Notes: a model not told the origin generated them from the letters alone. Shown: positions 16,652-25,733, counted from the first letter of the stretch. The stretch is DNA of 64,000 bases from DASZWJ01 sp963813895 (GCA_963813895.1 CAWFAS010000003.1:372001-436000), one strand, 5' to 3'. Numbers and translations are program-made.

Positions 16652-17014
16652 TCAATTATTAACTATTAGTGGCTGTTCAAGATCTTGCTGAATAGCTGCT
16701 CGTGGAGCTGGGTTTCGACGACAATACATTGCCCGCCAGGCAACAATTACCCCCAAACATACCATTCCGCCGCCGCCTATGAGGGAGACTGTTTCAGGCC
16801 GTGTATATCCTGTATGCTGCGCTTCGTGTGAGCCAGCATGGAGGCCACCCCCCACCAATGCCACAAGCCCCATAACTATTAATGCTGCTCCCACACTTTC
16901 TTCCGAATCTCTCGGTGTAGCTGTCATCTGGGCAAGTACGTGGCGTGATCTATTTACCACACCATTAGCAATATTTTGTGTATCATTAGCTAATTCAGCA
17001 AAAAATTGAAGCAT
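16652..17014 (-). CDS. Small two-helix membrane protein with a PLI tail motif
   Basis: 120 residues, no family recognised. A polar N-terminus is followed by two transmembrane helices (AALIVMGLVALVGGGLHAG and VSLIGGGGMVCLGVIVAW) joined by a His-rich loop, and then a short basic tail ending DLEQPLIVNN. AGGAG stands 8 bases before ATG 17014. The final LEQPLI resembles LEVPLL in the 9521 protein and LSQPLI in the 20578 protein. These may be a set of related membrane or exported proteins. The role is unknown. Confidence 0.6.
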   Translation of the reverse strand: MLQFFAELANDTQNIANGVVNRSRHVLAQMTATPRDSEESVGAALIVMGLVALVGGGLHAGSHEAQHTGYTRPETVSLIGGGGMVCLGVIVAWRAMYCRRNPAPRAAIQQDLEQPLIVNN

Positions 17015-17207
17015 AACGGTTATCTCCTATTTTCAATTAAACTATTACTTTGTTTTGTGGATATTTAGACATAGTTATATTAAATTAATATTAAGTGACA
17101 GTTTTTCTTGATTTCTCTGTTCTACTTTGATTAATTAATTTTGCGTTTGAATGGTTGGATAAAGCCTCTTTAGTTTTATCCGGGCATCCTCTGGAGTAAA
17201 TTGCTAA

Positions 17208-17600
17208 CTAACCATCTAATGCTTGCATAATTGGACAAATCGCTTGAGGATCCTGTTTTTCACATTGATCTACCAGCTGCGTTAAAGCATCACGAATATT
17301 TTCTAATTGCTTAACATGAAGAGTAAGTTTATCTAAACGTGCCCGCGCAATATCCTGAATCCGTTGACGATGTTCTAACGGACTGTATTGAAGCAATTCT
17401 TTAATTTCTTTGAGCGTAAATCCGCCTAGTTGAGCCCGCCGAATAAAGCGCAATCGCTGCAATATTGTCTCATCATAATGCCGATATCCATTGGTTGTTT
17501 TGGGTATAGGAAGCAAACCACGTCGCTGGTAAAAACGCACCGTTTCAAGCCCCACTCCCCCTGCTCGCGCAAATTGTGAAATAGTCATTTTATCACTCAT
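17208..17600 (-). CDS. MerR-family metal-type regulator lacking Cys82
   Basis: 130 residues with the MerR N-terminal helix-turn-helix and wing (ISQFARAGGVGLETVRFYQR, NGYRHYD, FIRRAQLGGFTLKEIKELL), a dimerisation helix, and a C-terminal metal loop (QCEKQDPQAICPIM). Aligned by eye with mercury-sensing MerR, the equivalents of Cys117 and Cys126 are present, but Cys82 is Arg (EHRQRIQ), so Hg(II) coordination of the classical kind is unlikely. It is divergent from a MauE-like membrane gene whose promoter has a MerR-type overlong spacer. Confidence 0.88.
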   Translation of the reverse strand: MSDKMTISQFARAGGVGLETVRFYQRRGLLPIPKTTNGYRHYDETILQRLRFIRRAQLGGFTLKEIKELLQYSPLEHRQRIQDIARARLDKLTLHVKQLENIRDALTQLVDQCEKQDPQAICPIMQALDG

Positions 17601-17606
17601 AACTAC

Positions 17607-17638
17607 TTGACTCCGTACCTTGGTACAGGGTTTATTGT
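17607..17638 (+). promoter_or_regulatory. MerR-type promoter with overlong spacer and dyad
   Basis: TTGACT (17607-17612) and TATTGT (17633-17638) are 20 bp apart, too far for normal sigma70 activity. The dyad CCGTACC-TTGG-TACAGGG fills the spacer. This is the layout of mer, cue and zntA-type operators, where MerR-family proteins untwist DNA on metal binding. TTGACTCCGTAC matches the start of the classical mer operator. The promoter reads toward the gene at 17672. Confidence 0.72.
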
Positions 17639-17671
17639 ATACAGACTTTAAAGAGATAGAAAGAGGATTTT

Positions 17672-18181
17672 ATGAAAAACGAACTTACCGGACTTCCACA
17701 AGGCAACCTAAGAACTTATTATCCATTGGTTTTAATTATTTCCTATATTACAGTTGTTTCCTTTATTACAAGCACCGGGTCAGCACAGCTTTTATGGCAC
17801 CTGTGGATGAATCATTTTATGGCTGGATTTTTTCTAGTCTTCTCCGCATTTAAACTACTTAATTTACCAGGATTTGCAACAGCCTATGCCAAATATGACG
17901 TACTTGCAGCTCGCTGGTATTATTATGGTTATATCTATCCTTTTTTAGAATTAAGTCTCGGAATAGCCTATCTTGTGCAACCCGCAAATACTACCGTATT
18001 AGTCATCACTATTTTTTTAATGGGATTTTCTAGCATGGGGGTGGCACAAGCATTAATGAAAAAACAGGTTATCTCCTGTGCTTGTTTAGGGACTGCATTA
18101 AAACTCCCTATGTCTGCCATTACCTTAGTAGAAGATATATTGATGGTATTAATGGCTATCACTATGTTAATAATAAAATAA
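17672..18181 (+). CDS. MauE/DoxX-like redox-associated membrane protein
   Basis: 169 residues with four predicted helices (YPLVLIISYITVVSFIT, FMAGFFLVFSAFKLL, YPFLELSLGIAYLV, VLVITIFLMGFSSMGVAQ) and a cytoplasmic or periplasmic CAC motif (ISCACLG) before the last helix, as in MauE-like proteins. These are thought to help electron transfer or disulfide handling, and some cluster with metal-response genes. Control by the divergent MerR-type regulator is likely from the operator. The start ATG 17672 follows AGAGG at 7-8 bases. Confidence 0.75.
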   Translation: MKNELTGLPQGNLRTYYPLVLIISYITVVSFITSTGSAQLLWHLWMNHFMAGFFLVFSAFKLLNLPGFATAYAKYDVLAARWYYYGYIYPFLELSLGIAYLVQPANTTVLVITIFLMGFSSMGVAQALMKKQVISCACLGTALKLPMSAITLVEDILMVLMAITMLIIK

Positions 18182-18305
18182 ACAACCTTTCGTCGTTTTT
18201 AATAAATCGAGGTTGTCAAACAGCTTATGAAGTTGTATATCAATTGAAAAAAATTACAAACTCATTAGACTACATGAAACATATTAATTTTAGGAGAAAA
18301 AAATC

Positions 18306-18701
18306 ATGGCAACTCTAGGATTCATTGAATATAAAGATGCAACTCCCGAAGTAAGGGCAGTTTACGACGACATCATGGCCACACGCAAAACAGACTGGAT
18401 CAATAATTTCTGGAAGGCGATCGCGAACGATCCCGTTACGCTGAAGCGTACTTGGGAAAACCTTAAACAAATAATGGCTCCCGGCACTCTAGACCCCTTG
18501 ACCAAAGAGATGATCTATATCGCCATCAGCACTACTAACCAGTGCGGTTACTGTATAGCCTCACATACTGTCGCGGCACAGAAGAAGGGTATGACTGATG
18601 CCATGTTCTCGGAATTGATGGCAGTGGTTGGCATTGCCAACGAAACTAATAAGTTGGTCACCGGATATCAAGTTGAGATTGATGAGCAATTTAAAAAGTA
18701 A
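18306..18701 (+). CDS. Carboxymuconolactone decarboxylase / AhpD-like protein
   Basis: 131 residues with the AhpD-like CxxC-x3-H motif: Cys80-Gly-Tyr-Cys83 and His87 in NQCGYCIASHTVA. This geometry gives thiol peroxidase or disulfide reductase activity in AhpD-like members. The rest (EMIYIAISTTN, MFSELMAVVGIANETNKLV) fits the all-helical CMD fold. AGGAG lies 8 bases before ATG 18306. It is downstream of the MauE-like gene by 124 bp and may share its redox theme. Confidence 0.88.
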   Translation: MATLGFIEYKDATPEVRAVYDDIMATRKTDWINNFWKAIANDPVTLKRTWENLKQIMAPGTLDPLTKEMIYIAISTTNQCGYCIASHTVAAQKKGMTDAMFSELMAVVGIANETNKLVTGYQVEIDEQFKK

Positions 18702-18729
18702 ATTAAAATTAAAGAGGCATCGTTATTCA

Positions 18730-18892
18730 CATCCGAGCCGCGCGCGTAAGCAAGCGTTGCCCACGCTGTGCAGTGCTCTTCGCTGGATGGCTAAATTTTT
18801 GCGGTGCACAGTTTGAAAATGAAGAGTATCTCAGAAAGGACGGTAATTGCTGAAGCTGGGGCAACGCTTGCTAACGCGCGCGGCTCGGATTT
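18730..18892. repeat. Palindrome G, copy 2
   Basis: Arms ATCCGAGCCGCGCGCG (with one-base differences, AAGCAAGCGTTGC) and, at the right, GCAACGCTTGCTAACGCGCG. The loop is about 100 bp and holds further short hairpins. The arms equal those at 10928-11014. Confidence 0.78.
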
Positions 18893-18907
18893 TTGATGAA
18901 AAACTTC

Positions 18908-19666
18908 CTAGACTGGATTCTTAACGGCAACCACGCGCAATCTGACATAATCTGCCCACCAGCTAGCATTATGATATAGGCTAGATTTGGCAAGACTTTC
19001 CAAGTACTGAAAAAATTCCTCATGTTGTGTCTGGGGAATTTGGGCAATAACCGCATTACGAAAGCTGCATACCCAATCGCGCAATCCCGATACTCCATGA
19101 AGCCGAGTGGGTCTATTGATAAGTTCGGCATAATTGACTTGTAACCCTCCCGATTCCAACAAACTGCTATATTCGCCAATGCTGGGGTAATAATTAATGA
19201 ATGGCAGACTGGAGACTCCAAATTTGTCCGCTGCCTGGCGGATGGCGGCCAATACTTGACAGACATTACCAATCCCACCCATTTCTAGAACAAAACGACC
19301 CTGATCTTTCAGGCAATGTCGGACACAGGCAATGACTTTCTGCGGTTCAATCATCCAATGTAATGCCGCATTGGAAAATACAGCATTAAAGGGTTGATCA
19401 AATTTAAAATTTTGTCCATCTAAGATTTTAAACTCAATATTAGGGTAATTAGCCCTCGCCTGCGCGATCATCTCAGGTGAATTGTCAATACCCACAACAT
19501 TGGCGCCGGCTTTGGCTATTTCATGCGTCAGAGTGCCGGTGCCGCAACCTAGATCTAAAATGCGCTCTCCTGCTCTAGCATTTAATAAGGGTAATAAATT
19601 AATTCCATAACGCGATACAAAATCATGCTTCGCATCATAAAATTCAGCGTTCCAATGAGTAGCCAT
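18908..19666 (-). CDS. Class I SAM-dependent methyltransferase
   Basis: 252 residues. Motif I is ILDLGCGTGTL (residues 36-46), followed by VVGIDNSPEMIAQAR (motif II with the acidic residue binding ribose) and FNAVFSNAALHWM (motif IV). Length and the LHW feature resemble trans-aconitate 2-methyltransferase and related small-molecule methyltransferases. The substrate is not clear. The gene is alone between a repeat and a LeuA remnant. Confidence 0.85.
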   Translation of the reverse strand: MATHWNAEFYDAKHDFVSRYGINLLPLLNARAGERILDLGCGTGTLTHEIAKAGANVVGIDNSPEMIAQARANYPNIEFKILDGQNFKFDQPFNAVFSNAALHWMIEPQKVIACVRHCLKDQGRFVLEMGGIGNVCQVLAAIRQAADKFGVSSLPFINYYPSIGEYSSLLESGGLQVNYAELINRPTRLHGVSGLRDWVCSFRNAVIAQIPQTQHEEFFQYLESLAKSSLYHNASWWADYVRLRVVAVKNPV

Positions 19667-19767
19667 AAGCCTTCCAAAGGGATTATCAGGTTATGCCAGA
19701 GATAATTGTCAGTGAACATATATTGTCAATGCGCGAATACGTAGATTAGCGCGAGCATTCGTTAAAT

Positions 19768-19905
19768 AAAGGTGCAAAGGCTATAGCGTATTTCCAAACA
19801 AGAATCGATGATCAAATATTATTGGGTATGGGCACAGACCATAACATTGCTGCGGCTTCACTCAAGGCTATGGTCAGTGCTGTCAATCAGGCAAATTGCT
19901 GGTAG
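19768..19905 (+). pseudogene. 2-isopropylmalate synthase (LeuA) C-terminal remnant
   Basis: Forty-five codons read KGAKAIAYFQTRIDDQILLG, MGTDHNIAAASLKAMVSAVN, then TAG, matching the end of the regulatory domain of LeuA ('GVG.D.NI..ASLKA.VSA.NR'). No start and no catalytic barrel are present. It suggests loss of a leucine biosynthesis gene from this site. Confidence 0.72.
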
Positions 19906-19930
19906 AAAATTTATTGATGTGATCCTTTTG

Positions 19931-20359
19931 CTAGGATAATACTTTCAATCGAACCTCAATGTTATCGCGTGTTGCATTTGAATAGGGACACACATGATGT
20001 GCTTTTTCAACCAACATTTTTGCTTTTTCAGGATCCATTCCTGGCAGAGAAACTTGTAATTCTACATCAAGAGCGAATCCGCTTTGAATTGGGCCGATGC
20101 CGACAATGGCAGTGATTTTAGTATCAGCCGGTACAGCAATTTTTTCCTTTCCAGCCACAAGTTTAAGCGCGCTGAGAAAACAAGCTGAATAACCTGCTGC
20201 GAAAAGCTGTTCTGGGTTGGTCGCTCCACCTGGACCGCCGAGTTCTTTTTGTATTGCTAATTTAACATCTAGTAGGCCATCGGTAGAAACGGCATGCCCA
20301 TCTCTTCCACCCGTTGTGGTGACATTAGCTTGGTAGAGAATTTTTTCAGGTTTCATCAT
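19931..20359 (-). CDS. ohr: Organic hydroperoxide resistance protein (Ohr)
   Basis: 142 residues of the Ohr/OsmC family. The two redox cysteines stand at Cys60 (GYSACFLSAL) and Cys124 (HHVCPYSNATR). The N-terminus has ILYQANVTTTGGRDGHAVST and LGGPGGATNPEQLFAAGYSA, typical of Ohr rather than OsmC. Ohr reduces organic hydroperoxides with lipoyl-linked electrons. No OhrR-type regulator is adjacent. A GGAATG-type site precedes the start, where two Met codons occur together. Confidence 0.93.
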   Translation of the reverse strand: MMKPEKILYQANVTTTGGRDGHAVSTDGLLDVKLAIQKELGGPGGATNPEQLFAAGYSACFLSALKLVAGKEKIAVPADTKITAIVGIGPIQSGFALDVELQVSLPGMDPEKAKMLVEKAHHVCPYSNATRDNIEVRLKVLS

Positions 20360-20577
20360 AATAACATTCCTTGTTTGTTATATAGCTTTTCAAGATACCT
20401 CTGAAAGCTATTGAGTGTATGAGTCAAAATCTTAATATACCTTATGTACCCATGGCACTTCAAGACGCAGTAGCACTTTGAGCTGCGATAATAATCAAGT
20501 ATTTACTTAATTTAAACCGCATGAAATACTTACCTCAATTATAATCAATTTTGATCTTTAAACTGTGGAGAAATGAG

Positions 20578-21339
20578 ATGAGTACCGAAGAAAGGCAGAT
20601 AACTGATATCAAAGAAACTGAACAAAATTTGTCACAACCCCTTATTGCTCAAGAACATCCAGAAGAAAAAAAATCAATCTACCAACAAAGGATTAACAGC
20701 ATTGGCGAAACGTTAGGTAATATATCTTCCACCCTTATGAAAATGACGACAGTAGCTTCTATACCTCTGGCAATCATCCCATCTACCAAAACGACCTTGG
20801 ATAATTACCATAAAGCTTATGTGAATGCTAAAGAAAGCGCCAAGACAGATAGTTACACAACCGGAGTATATAATAATGTCGGTACACTCAACTCAGGTAT
20901 GATAGAGACTACCGAAATCATCCAGGGTTCAATTGCAATGGGTGCGCATTTTATGGCATTTACTGGAGGTCTTCTTCTCACCACTGGGACTGTTAAAAAT
21001 GTCATGTTGGGACTTGCTTACATAGGCGCGGGGGTAGCAATATCGTCAGTAAATACGATGTTTAGCCTTCCTGAGGATGTTGGATCCTCATCAGGTTCTT
21101 ATCAAGGCTATAAGGATGGATGGTGTGAAGAGATAGTGAATAGTCCGGAATGTAGCAGCAATATATTTCATGATAGAACCTCACATGACTTAGGAATACC
21201 TCAAAGATTCTGGGTAGGCACGATAACAGCTGTCGCTGCAGGGGTTAGCGGTGTGCTATCAGGAGTGGGCAAAAAAATGAAAAACTATCAAGATCCACCA
21301 CTGCCACCACTGGAAATTTCAGTGAATCATACTGTTTGA
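20578..21339 (+). CDS. Membrane protein of unknown function with a PLI motif
   Basis: 253 residues from ATG 20578 (GGAG 9 bases upstream); an in-frame TTG at 20551 is less likely. The N-terminus is polar and acidic with NLSQPLIAQEHPEEKK. Then follow hydrophobic, Gly/Ala-rich stretches (VASIPLAIIPST, IAMGAHFMAFTGGLLLT, VMLGLAYIGAGVAISSV, TITAVAAGVSGVLSGVG). This could be an effector that inserts in host membrane. I do not recognise a family. It shares the LxxPL[IL] tag with the proteins at 9521 and 16652. Confidence 0.62.
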   Translation: MSTEERQITDIKETEQNLSQPLIAQEHPEEKKSIYQQRINSIGETLGNISSTLMKMTTVASIPLAIIPSTKTTLDNYHKAYVNAKESAKTDSYTTGVYNNVGTLNSGMIETTEIIQGSIAMGAHFMAFTGGLLLTTGTVKNVMLGLAYIGAGVAISSVNTMFSLPEDVGSSSGSYQGYKDGWCEEIVNSPECSSNIFHDRTSHDLGIPQRFWVGTITAVAAGVSGVLSGVGKKMKNYQDPPLPPLEISVNHTV

Positions 21340-21619
21340 TATATTTACTTGAGAGTCTAAAATTCTCTGAGCGGGATTGCTTAAGAAATGAAAAGTATGA
21401 GAATTTTGATTTATCTTTGTTACTACTCAGGATCAGGCAGCTCCTGTTGCCGCCTTTTTGAATTAACAAAGGTTTTAGTGTGGCATTAAAACATCTTTTG
21501 GTTCAAGCCCCAAGCCTGCTCACCTTCGAGAATGAATCAGATATAATGTAAACCTCTTTCCTCAAACCACTAGATTAATCATTTCAAAGGTGCTCTTAAA
21601 TAAAATTGACGAACAGCTT

Positions 21620-22739
21620 ATGCAAAAAAAACATAACAAACTCATAGCTTATCTGTTTTTAATACTTAGGCTCTGTAAAACAATAACTTATCTTTTTAGC
21701 ATCCCATCTAAGACTCATCTTCGCAGGCTGAAGGGTGTAGAAAAACACTTACATAGAACAACTATGCGCGCATTTTTCTACACCCTCCAGCCTGCAAATC
21801 TGAGCCTCAGCTGGGATGCTAAAAAGATAAGTTATTGTTTTACAGAGCCTTACACCCATAACGGTAAGCATTAATATCGTCGGTTCCAAATATTTAATTG
21901 CATCGATGCCGGTTTTATTTATATTAGCGGTGCGTTTTTTGCTGGCCACAGCTTTGTTGTTGCCGCTGCATTGGTTAACACTTGACGGTCAACAGAATTC
22001 TTTACTTTATTATTTAAAACGGCTTAGAAAAAAAGACTGGATTTTTCTTATAGCCCAAGCATTGACAGCCGGTGTTTTCTTCAATTTTTTAATGGTAATG
22101 GGACTGCAATATACCGACGCTAATGTCGCAGGCATTATCACCAGCGCCCTCCCCGCTATTATTGTGATTATGTCCTGCCTGGTGCTTAAAGAAAGATTTA
22201 CCTTAAAGAAGATTGTCTGCGTGGGATTTGCAACTATTGGCCTGGTCGTCATCAACGGGGGCAATATCTTAGGTCACCCTTCGCATCATTCTTTAATAGG
22301 TAATTTAATTATTTTTCTATCGCTGTTGCCAGAAGCTAGCTATTATATCTTAACAAAGCTTCATCCTAACCGCTTGCCATTGTTCTTGATGTCAGCAGTA
22401 ATAAACGCTATAAATGCGCTTATTTTATTACCTTTTCTGTGCTATTACCTTGACTGGAAACTACTGAATTCACCTGTTTTCGACTGGATGATTTTAACTA
22501 TTGTGGGTATTTCTTCAGGTTTATTCTATGTCTTTTGGTATGTGGGTTCTTCAAAAGTTGACGCGATAATGGGGGCACTATCCACAGCAATTATGCCAAT
22601 AGGAACAGTTTTTATTGCCTGGTTAACGTTAGGGGAAAAAATTGGATTAACCCAGTTCATCGGCGTGCTATTAGTGATCATGTCTATTTTAGCCTATGCA
22701 TTGCCTTCGCGATTGAAGTTTAAGACTAAGGCTCTGTGA
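21620..22739 (+). pseudogene. EamA/DMT-family transporter interrupted by a family B element
   Basis: Drug/metabolite transporter of ten helices. Original codons begin at ATG 21620 (MQKKHNKLIAYLFLIL), run to 21668, and continue after the element and one TTA at 21853 (TPITVSINIVGSKYLIASMP). Joining them gives one frame of 311 residues, the normal EamA length. The downstream half has an EamA repeat with ANVAGIITSALPAIIVI and a second with KVDAIMGALSTAIMP. As it stands the element brings a stop in the first helix. An ATG at 21906 could start a 277-residue protein that lacks the first helix, so partial function is not excluded. Confidence 0.85.
21669..21849. mobile_element. Family B palindromic element, copy B2
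   Basis: 181 bp with termini GGCTCTGTAAAACAATAAC, flanked by TTA at 21666-21668 and 21850-21852. It lies inside the first transmembrane helix of the EamA gene. Excision with one TTA restores the frame exactly, which defines both element ends and the 3-bp duplication. It has no coding content. Confidence 0.95.
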
Positions 22740-22771
22740 AACTTTATTTATTACCCTAATCTAAGTCAGAT

Positions 22772-23953
22772 CTAAACCACCTGCCCCGCTGCCCAGCCCG
22801 AAGACCAGGCCCACTGGAAATTAAAACCGCCTAACCATCCTGTGACATCTAGCACTTCGCCAATAAAGTACAAGCCTGTCACCTGATTTACTTGCATGGT
22901 TTGAGATGAAATAGCATTACAATCCACACCGCCTAAGGTAACTTCTGCTGTACGATAACCTTCAGTACCATTAGGTTTGGGCTGCCAGTTGATAAATTGA
23001 CTACAAATGAGCTGTAATTGCTGATGCGAGATGGCATGTATAGGTTTTTCTAACTCTGCACTATCTATAAAAACTTCCACTACACGTTTCGGCAAATATT
23101 CGCTAAGGATAGTTTTTAATTGCCTGATTGGGAATTGTTTTTGTGTAGACTTGAGATCCTCTAATATATTTATAGCGGGCAAAAGATTAACTTTTATACT
23201 ATTACCCGCTGACCAGTACGATGAAATTTGCAACACAGCTGGTCCACTTAGGCCACGATGAGTGAACAGCATATTTTCATGAAAACTTTTTTCATTAGTA
23301 CTGATTATGCTATTAACAGCTATTCCAGCTAAAGGTAATAATTTTTCTTTATCTGTTGTTTGTAAAGTAAATGGCACTAGTCCTGCACGTAATGGCCATA
23401 ATTTAATATTAAATTGTTCAGCAATTTTATACCCAAAGGGACTCGCGCCCATAGTAGGGATAGATAATCCCCCGCTGGCAATCACTAAAGATTCGCAATG
23501 AAGCTCACCGTGATTAGTGTTAACTTTAAAATGATGGTCATTAATTTTATCAATCAATGTCACCATAGTATTTAAACGAATTTCTACCTGTGATGCTTCA
23601 CATTCACAAAGAAGCATCTGTAAAATATCTTTAGCTTTATTATCGCAAAATAATTGACCTGCGGTTTTCTCATGAAAATCTATTTTGTATTGGCGCACTA
23701 AATTGATAAAGTCCCACTGGGTATAACGGCTTAGAGCAGATTTGCAAAAATGGGGATTGTGCGAAATATAATTTTCTGCACTCACATAATAATTAGTAAA
23801 ATTACAGCGCCCACCGCCAGACATAAGAATTTTTTTACCTGCTTTATTAGCATGATCCAGGACGAGGACTGAGCGTCGCCTTTTGCCAGCCTCTATCGCA
23901 CACATGAGTCCTGCTGCACCGGCGCCTATAATTATAACGTCTATTTTTTGCAT
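22772..23953 (-). CDS. HI0933-family flavoprotein (YhiN-like)
   Basis: 393 residues. The N-terminal FAD-binding motif is IIIGAGAAGLMCAIEAGKRR, followed by the family hallmark GKKILMSGGGRCNFTN. The C-terminal end has VDCNAISSQTMQ, GLYFIGEVLDVTGWLGGFNF and QWAWSSGWAAG, also diagnostic. The biochemical role of the family is poorly known; it is a cytosolic FAD protein sometimes annotated as aminoacetone oxidase. The gene is followed on the same strand by nothing related. Start ATG 23953. Confidence 0.9.
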   Translation of the reverse strand: MQKIDVIIIGAGAAGLMCAIEAGKRRRSVLVLDHANKAGKKILMSGGGRCNFTNYYVSAENYISHNPHFCKSALSRYTQWDFINLVRQYKIDFHEKTAGQLFCDNKAKDILQMLLCECEASQVEIRLNTMVTLIDKINDHHFKVNTNHGELHCESLVIASGGLSIPTMGASPFGYKIAEQFNIKLWPLRAGLVPFTLQTTDKEKLLPLAGIAVNSIISTNEKSFHENMLFTHRGLSGPAVLQISSYWSAGNSIKVNLLPAINILEDLKSTQKQFPIRQLKTILSEYLPKRVVEVFIDSAELEKPIHAISHQQLQLICSQFINWQPKPNGTEGYRTAEVTLGGVDCNAISSQTMQVNQVTGLYFIGEVLDVTGWLGGFNFQWAWSSGWAAGQVV

Positions 23954-23986
23954 AGTATTAGCTGGAGAAATTTTCGACTATTGTGG

Positions 23987-24364
23987 TCAGGGCGTTATTG
24001 GAATCTGTGAATAAAATTTGAAATAACTATCTTGCAATTCATCTATTTCTAAAGTAATTTCTAAATTTAGTTTACTTATTGAGTTGGAAAAATATTTTTT
24101 CAATATCTCTATTATTTGATTACCTAATATATTTAATAGCTCGCGGCTTCTGCCTGCTTTTATTTTCAAATTAAGATGTACAAATGCATTTTGTGGATTC
24201 CCATCTCCAATACAAAAAGAGCTATAAGCTAATGCTCTGCTTTTACAATTACGTATTTCTGTCGGCAATTGCTCACTTAATAATTTGTTAATGCTTGCCA
24301 GCAAGGTAGAGATATTATCTTTTTCAATTATATTGGCACTATATTCTAAAATTAATTGTGGCAT
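23987..24364 (-). CDS. 5-carboxymethyl-2-hydroxymuconate isomerase-like protein
   Basis: 125 residues in the CHMI family of the tautomerase superfamily, with Pro directly after Met (MPQLILEYSANI), the catalytic base position. Further motifs are FVHLNLKIKAGRSRELL and LNLEITLEIDELQDSYF. In homoprotocatechuate degradation CHMI isomerises an intermediate, but no other hpa gene is present, so the role here may differ. GGAG precedes ATG 24364. A family A element begins 23 bp upstream of the start. Confidence 0.85.
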   Translation of the reverse strand: MPQLILEYSANIIEKDNISTLLASINKLLSEQLPTEIRNCKSRALAYSSFCIGDGNPQNAFVHLNLKIKAGRSRELLNILGNQIIEILKKYFSNSISKLNLEITLEIDELQDSYFKFYSQIPITP

Positions 24365-24387
24365 ATCCTTCTCCGATTTTGTGGATA

Positions 24388-24743
24388 TATACCCGTTCCA
24401 CTTAGGATTTCGGTGTTAGAGCAGCCCATCTTGCACTAATCTTCGTCCGATCTTCAATCGTAAAAACTCGAAATAAGAATAACCGACATAGTCGTCCCGG
24501 CAGGAAGCCGGGATCCAGGGCGCAGGAAGCGAAACTTTCACATCCTGTGAACTGGATCCCGGCTTCCTGCCGGGACGACAAGTCGACTATTCCTACGTTT
24601 TTACTCAATCAGATCGAACACAAATTTGTAGGAACAAATTTGAACGCGACAGCGGCCCGAAGGGTGAAGTACAGGATGTACTTCATAAATCTCAGCACAA
24701 GCTGGACTACTCTAACACCGAAATCCTAAGTGGAACGGGTATA
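24388..24743. mobile_element. Family A palindromic element, copy A2, with nested C palindrome
   Basis: 356 bp, from TATACCCGTTCCACTTAGGA to its inverse ending GGAACGGGTATA. Palindrome C (24483-24586, GTCGTCCCGGCAGGAAGC and inverse) is inserted at AA^CTAT. The right half also has the segment TTGAACGCGACAGCGG shared with copy A4. It abuts the stop codon of the quinone oxidoreductase gene. Confidence 0.9.
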
Positions 24744-25733
24744 TTAGGGAATTAACAATATTTTCCCCGTAGTTTTTCGCTCCTCAAGCATTTGCTGTGC
24801 TTGTGCCGCTTGTGCTAGAGGCAAAACATGATCAATTTTTAAATTTAATTTCCTAGAAGCAATTAAGGAAAATAATGCTTGTGTGCGTTTTAATAATTCT
24901 GCTCTACTATCCACATAGCTAAATAGTGATGTTCGAGTAATAAACAATGATTTTTCGGCCAACTTACTCACCTCAAAGGGCGGAATAACGCCACTGGACT
25001 GGCCAAAACTCACCATTAAACCTCGCTTGCGCAAACAATGCAGGCTCTTAAAAAAGGTATCGGCACCTACGGAGTCGTAGACCACATGTACGCCTTGGCC
25101 TTGAGTGATTTGCTGTACGGCTTCAACAAAATCCTGTTGTGTGTATAAGATAACCTCATCAGCACCGGCTTGACGTGCGAGCTCAGCTTTAGCTGCAGTA
25201 GATACTGTGCCGATGACCCTAGCTCCTTGCTGTTTAGCCATTTGGCATAGCAGCAATCCTACACCACCGGCAGCCGCATGAATTAAACAGATATCTTCAG
25301 CTCCCAGCTGGTAAGTATCATGGGTGAGATAATACGCTGTCAGCCCCTGTAAAATGGCTGCAGCCCCTTCATTGAAAGATAAATCCTCCGGCAAGGGAGC
25401 TAATTTATCTACCGGAATAACCGCATGACTTGCATAGGAACCTTGCGCATCACACCAAGCCACCCGATCTCCTGGCCTCACTGTCGTCACCCCCGGGCCA
25501 ATTTTCTCAATAGTGCCGGCACCTTCTTTTCCCAAAATGAGTGGCAATGGTTTGGGATATAAACCCGTTCGCATGTAAATATCAATATAATTTATTCCGG
25601 CAGCCTCAACTTTAACTAATGCTTCCCCTTGTGCAGGCGTTGGTATGGCTAATTTCTGATAGTGTAATTTATCGCTACCCCCGTATTCACTAATTTGAAT
25701 AGCATTCATGCTGTTTTCCGCTGTGTTTTGCAT
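24744..25733 (-). CDS. NADPH:quinone oxidoreductase, zeta-crystallin type
   Basis: 329 residues of the medium-chain reductase family without catalytic zinc. Characteristic features are AGINYIDIYMRTGLYPKPLP, LGKEGAGTIEKIG, GLTAYYLTHDTYQL, the NADPH motif HAAAGGVGLLLCQMAKQQGA, and DSVGADTFFKSL. It reduces quinones by one electron and uses NADPH. ATG 25733 follows AGGAA at good spacing; a second ATG eight codons on would also fit the family. The stop codon touches the family A element. Confidence 0.92.
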   Translation of the reverse strand: MQNTAENSMNAIQISEYGGSDKLHYQKLAIPTPAQGEALVKVEAAGINYIDIYMRTGLYPKPLPLILGKEGAGTIEKIGPGVTTVRPGDRVAWCDAQGSYASHAVIPVDKLAPLPEDLSFNEGAAAILQGLTAYYLTHDTYQLGAEDICLIHAAAGGVGLLLCQMAKQQGARVIGTVSTAAKAELARQAGADEVILYTQQDFVEAVQQITQGQGVHVVYDSVGADTFFKSLHCLRKRGLMVSFGQSSGVIPPFEVSKLAEKSLFITRTSLFSYVDSRAELLKRTQALFSLIASRKLNLKIDHVLPLAQAAQAQQMLEERKTTGKILLIP

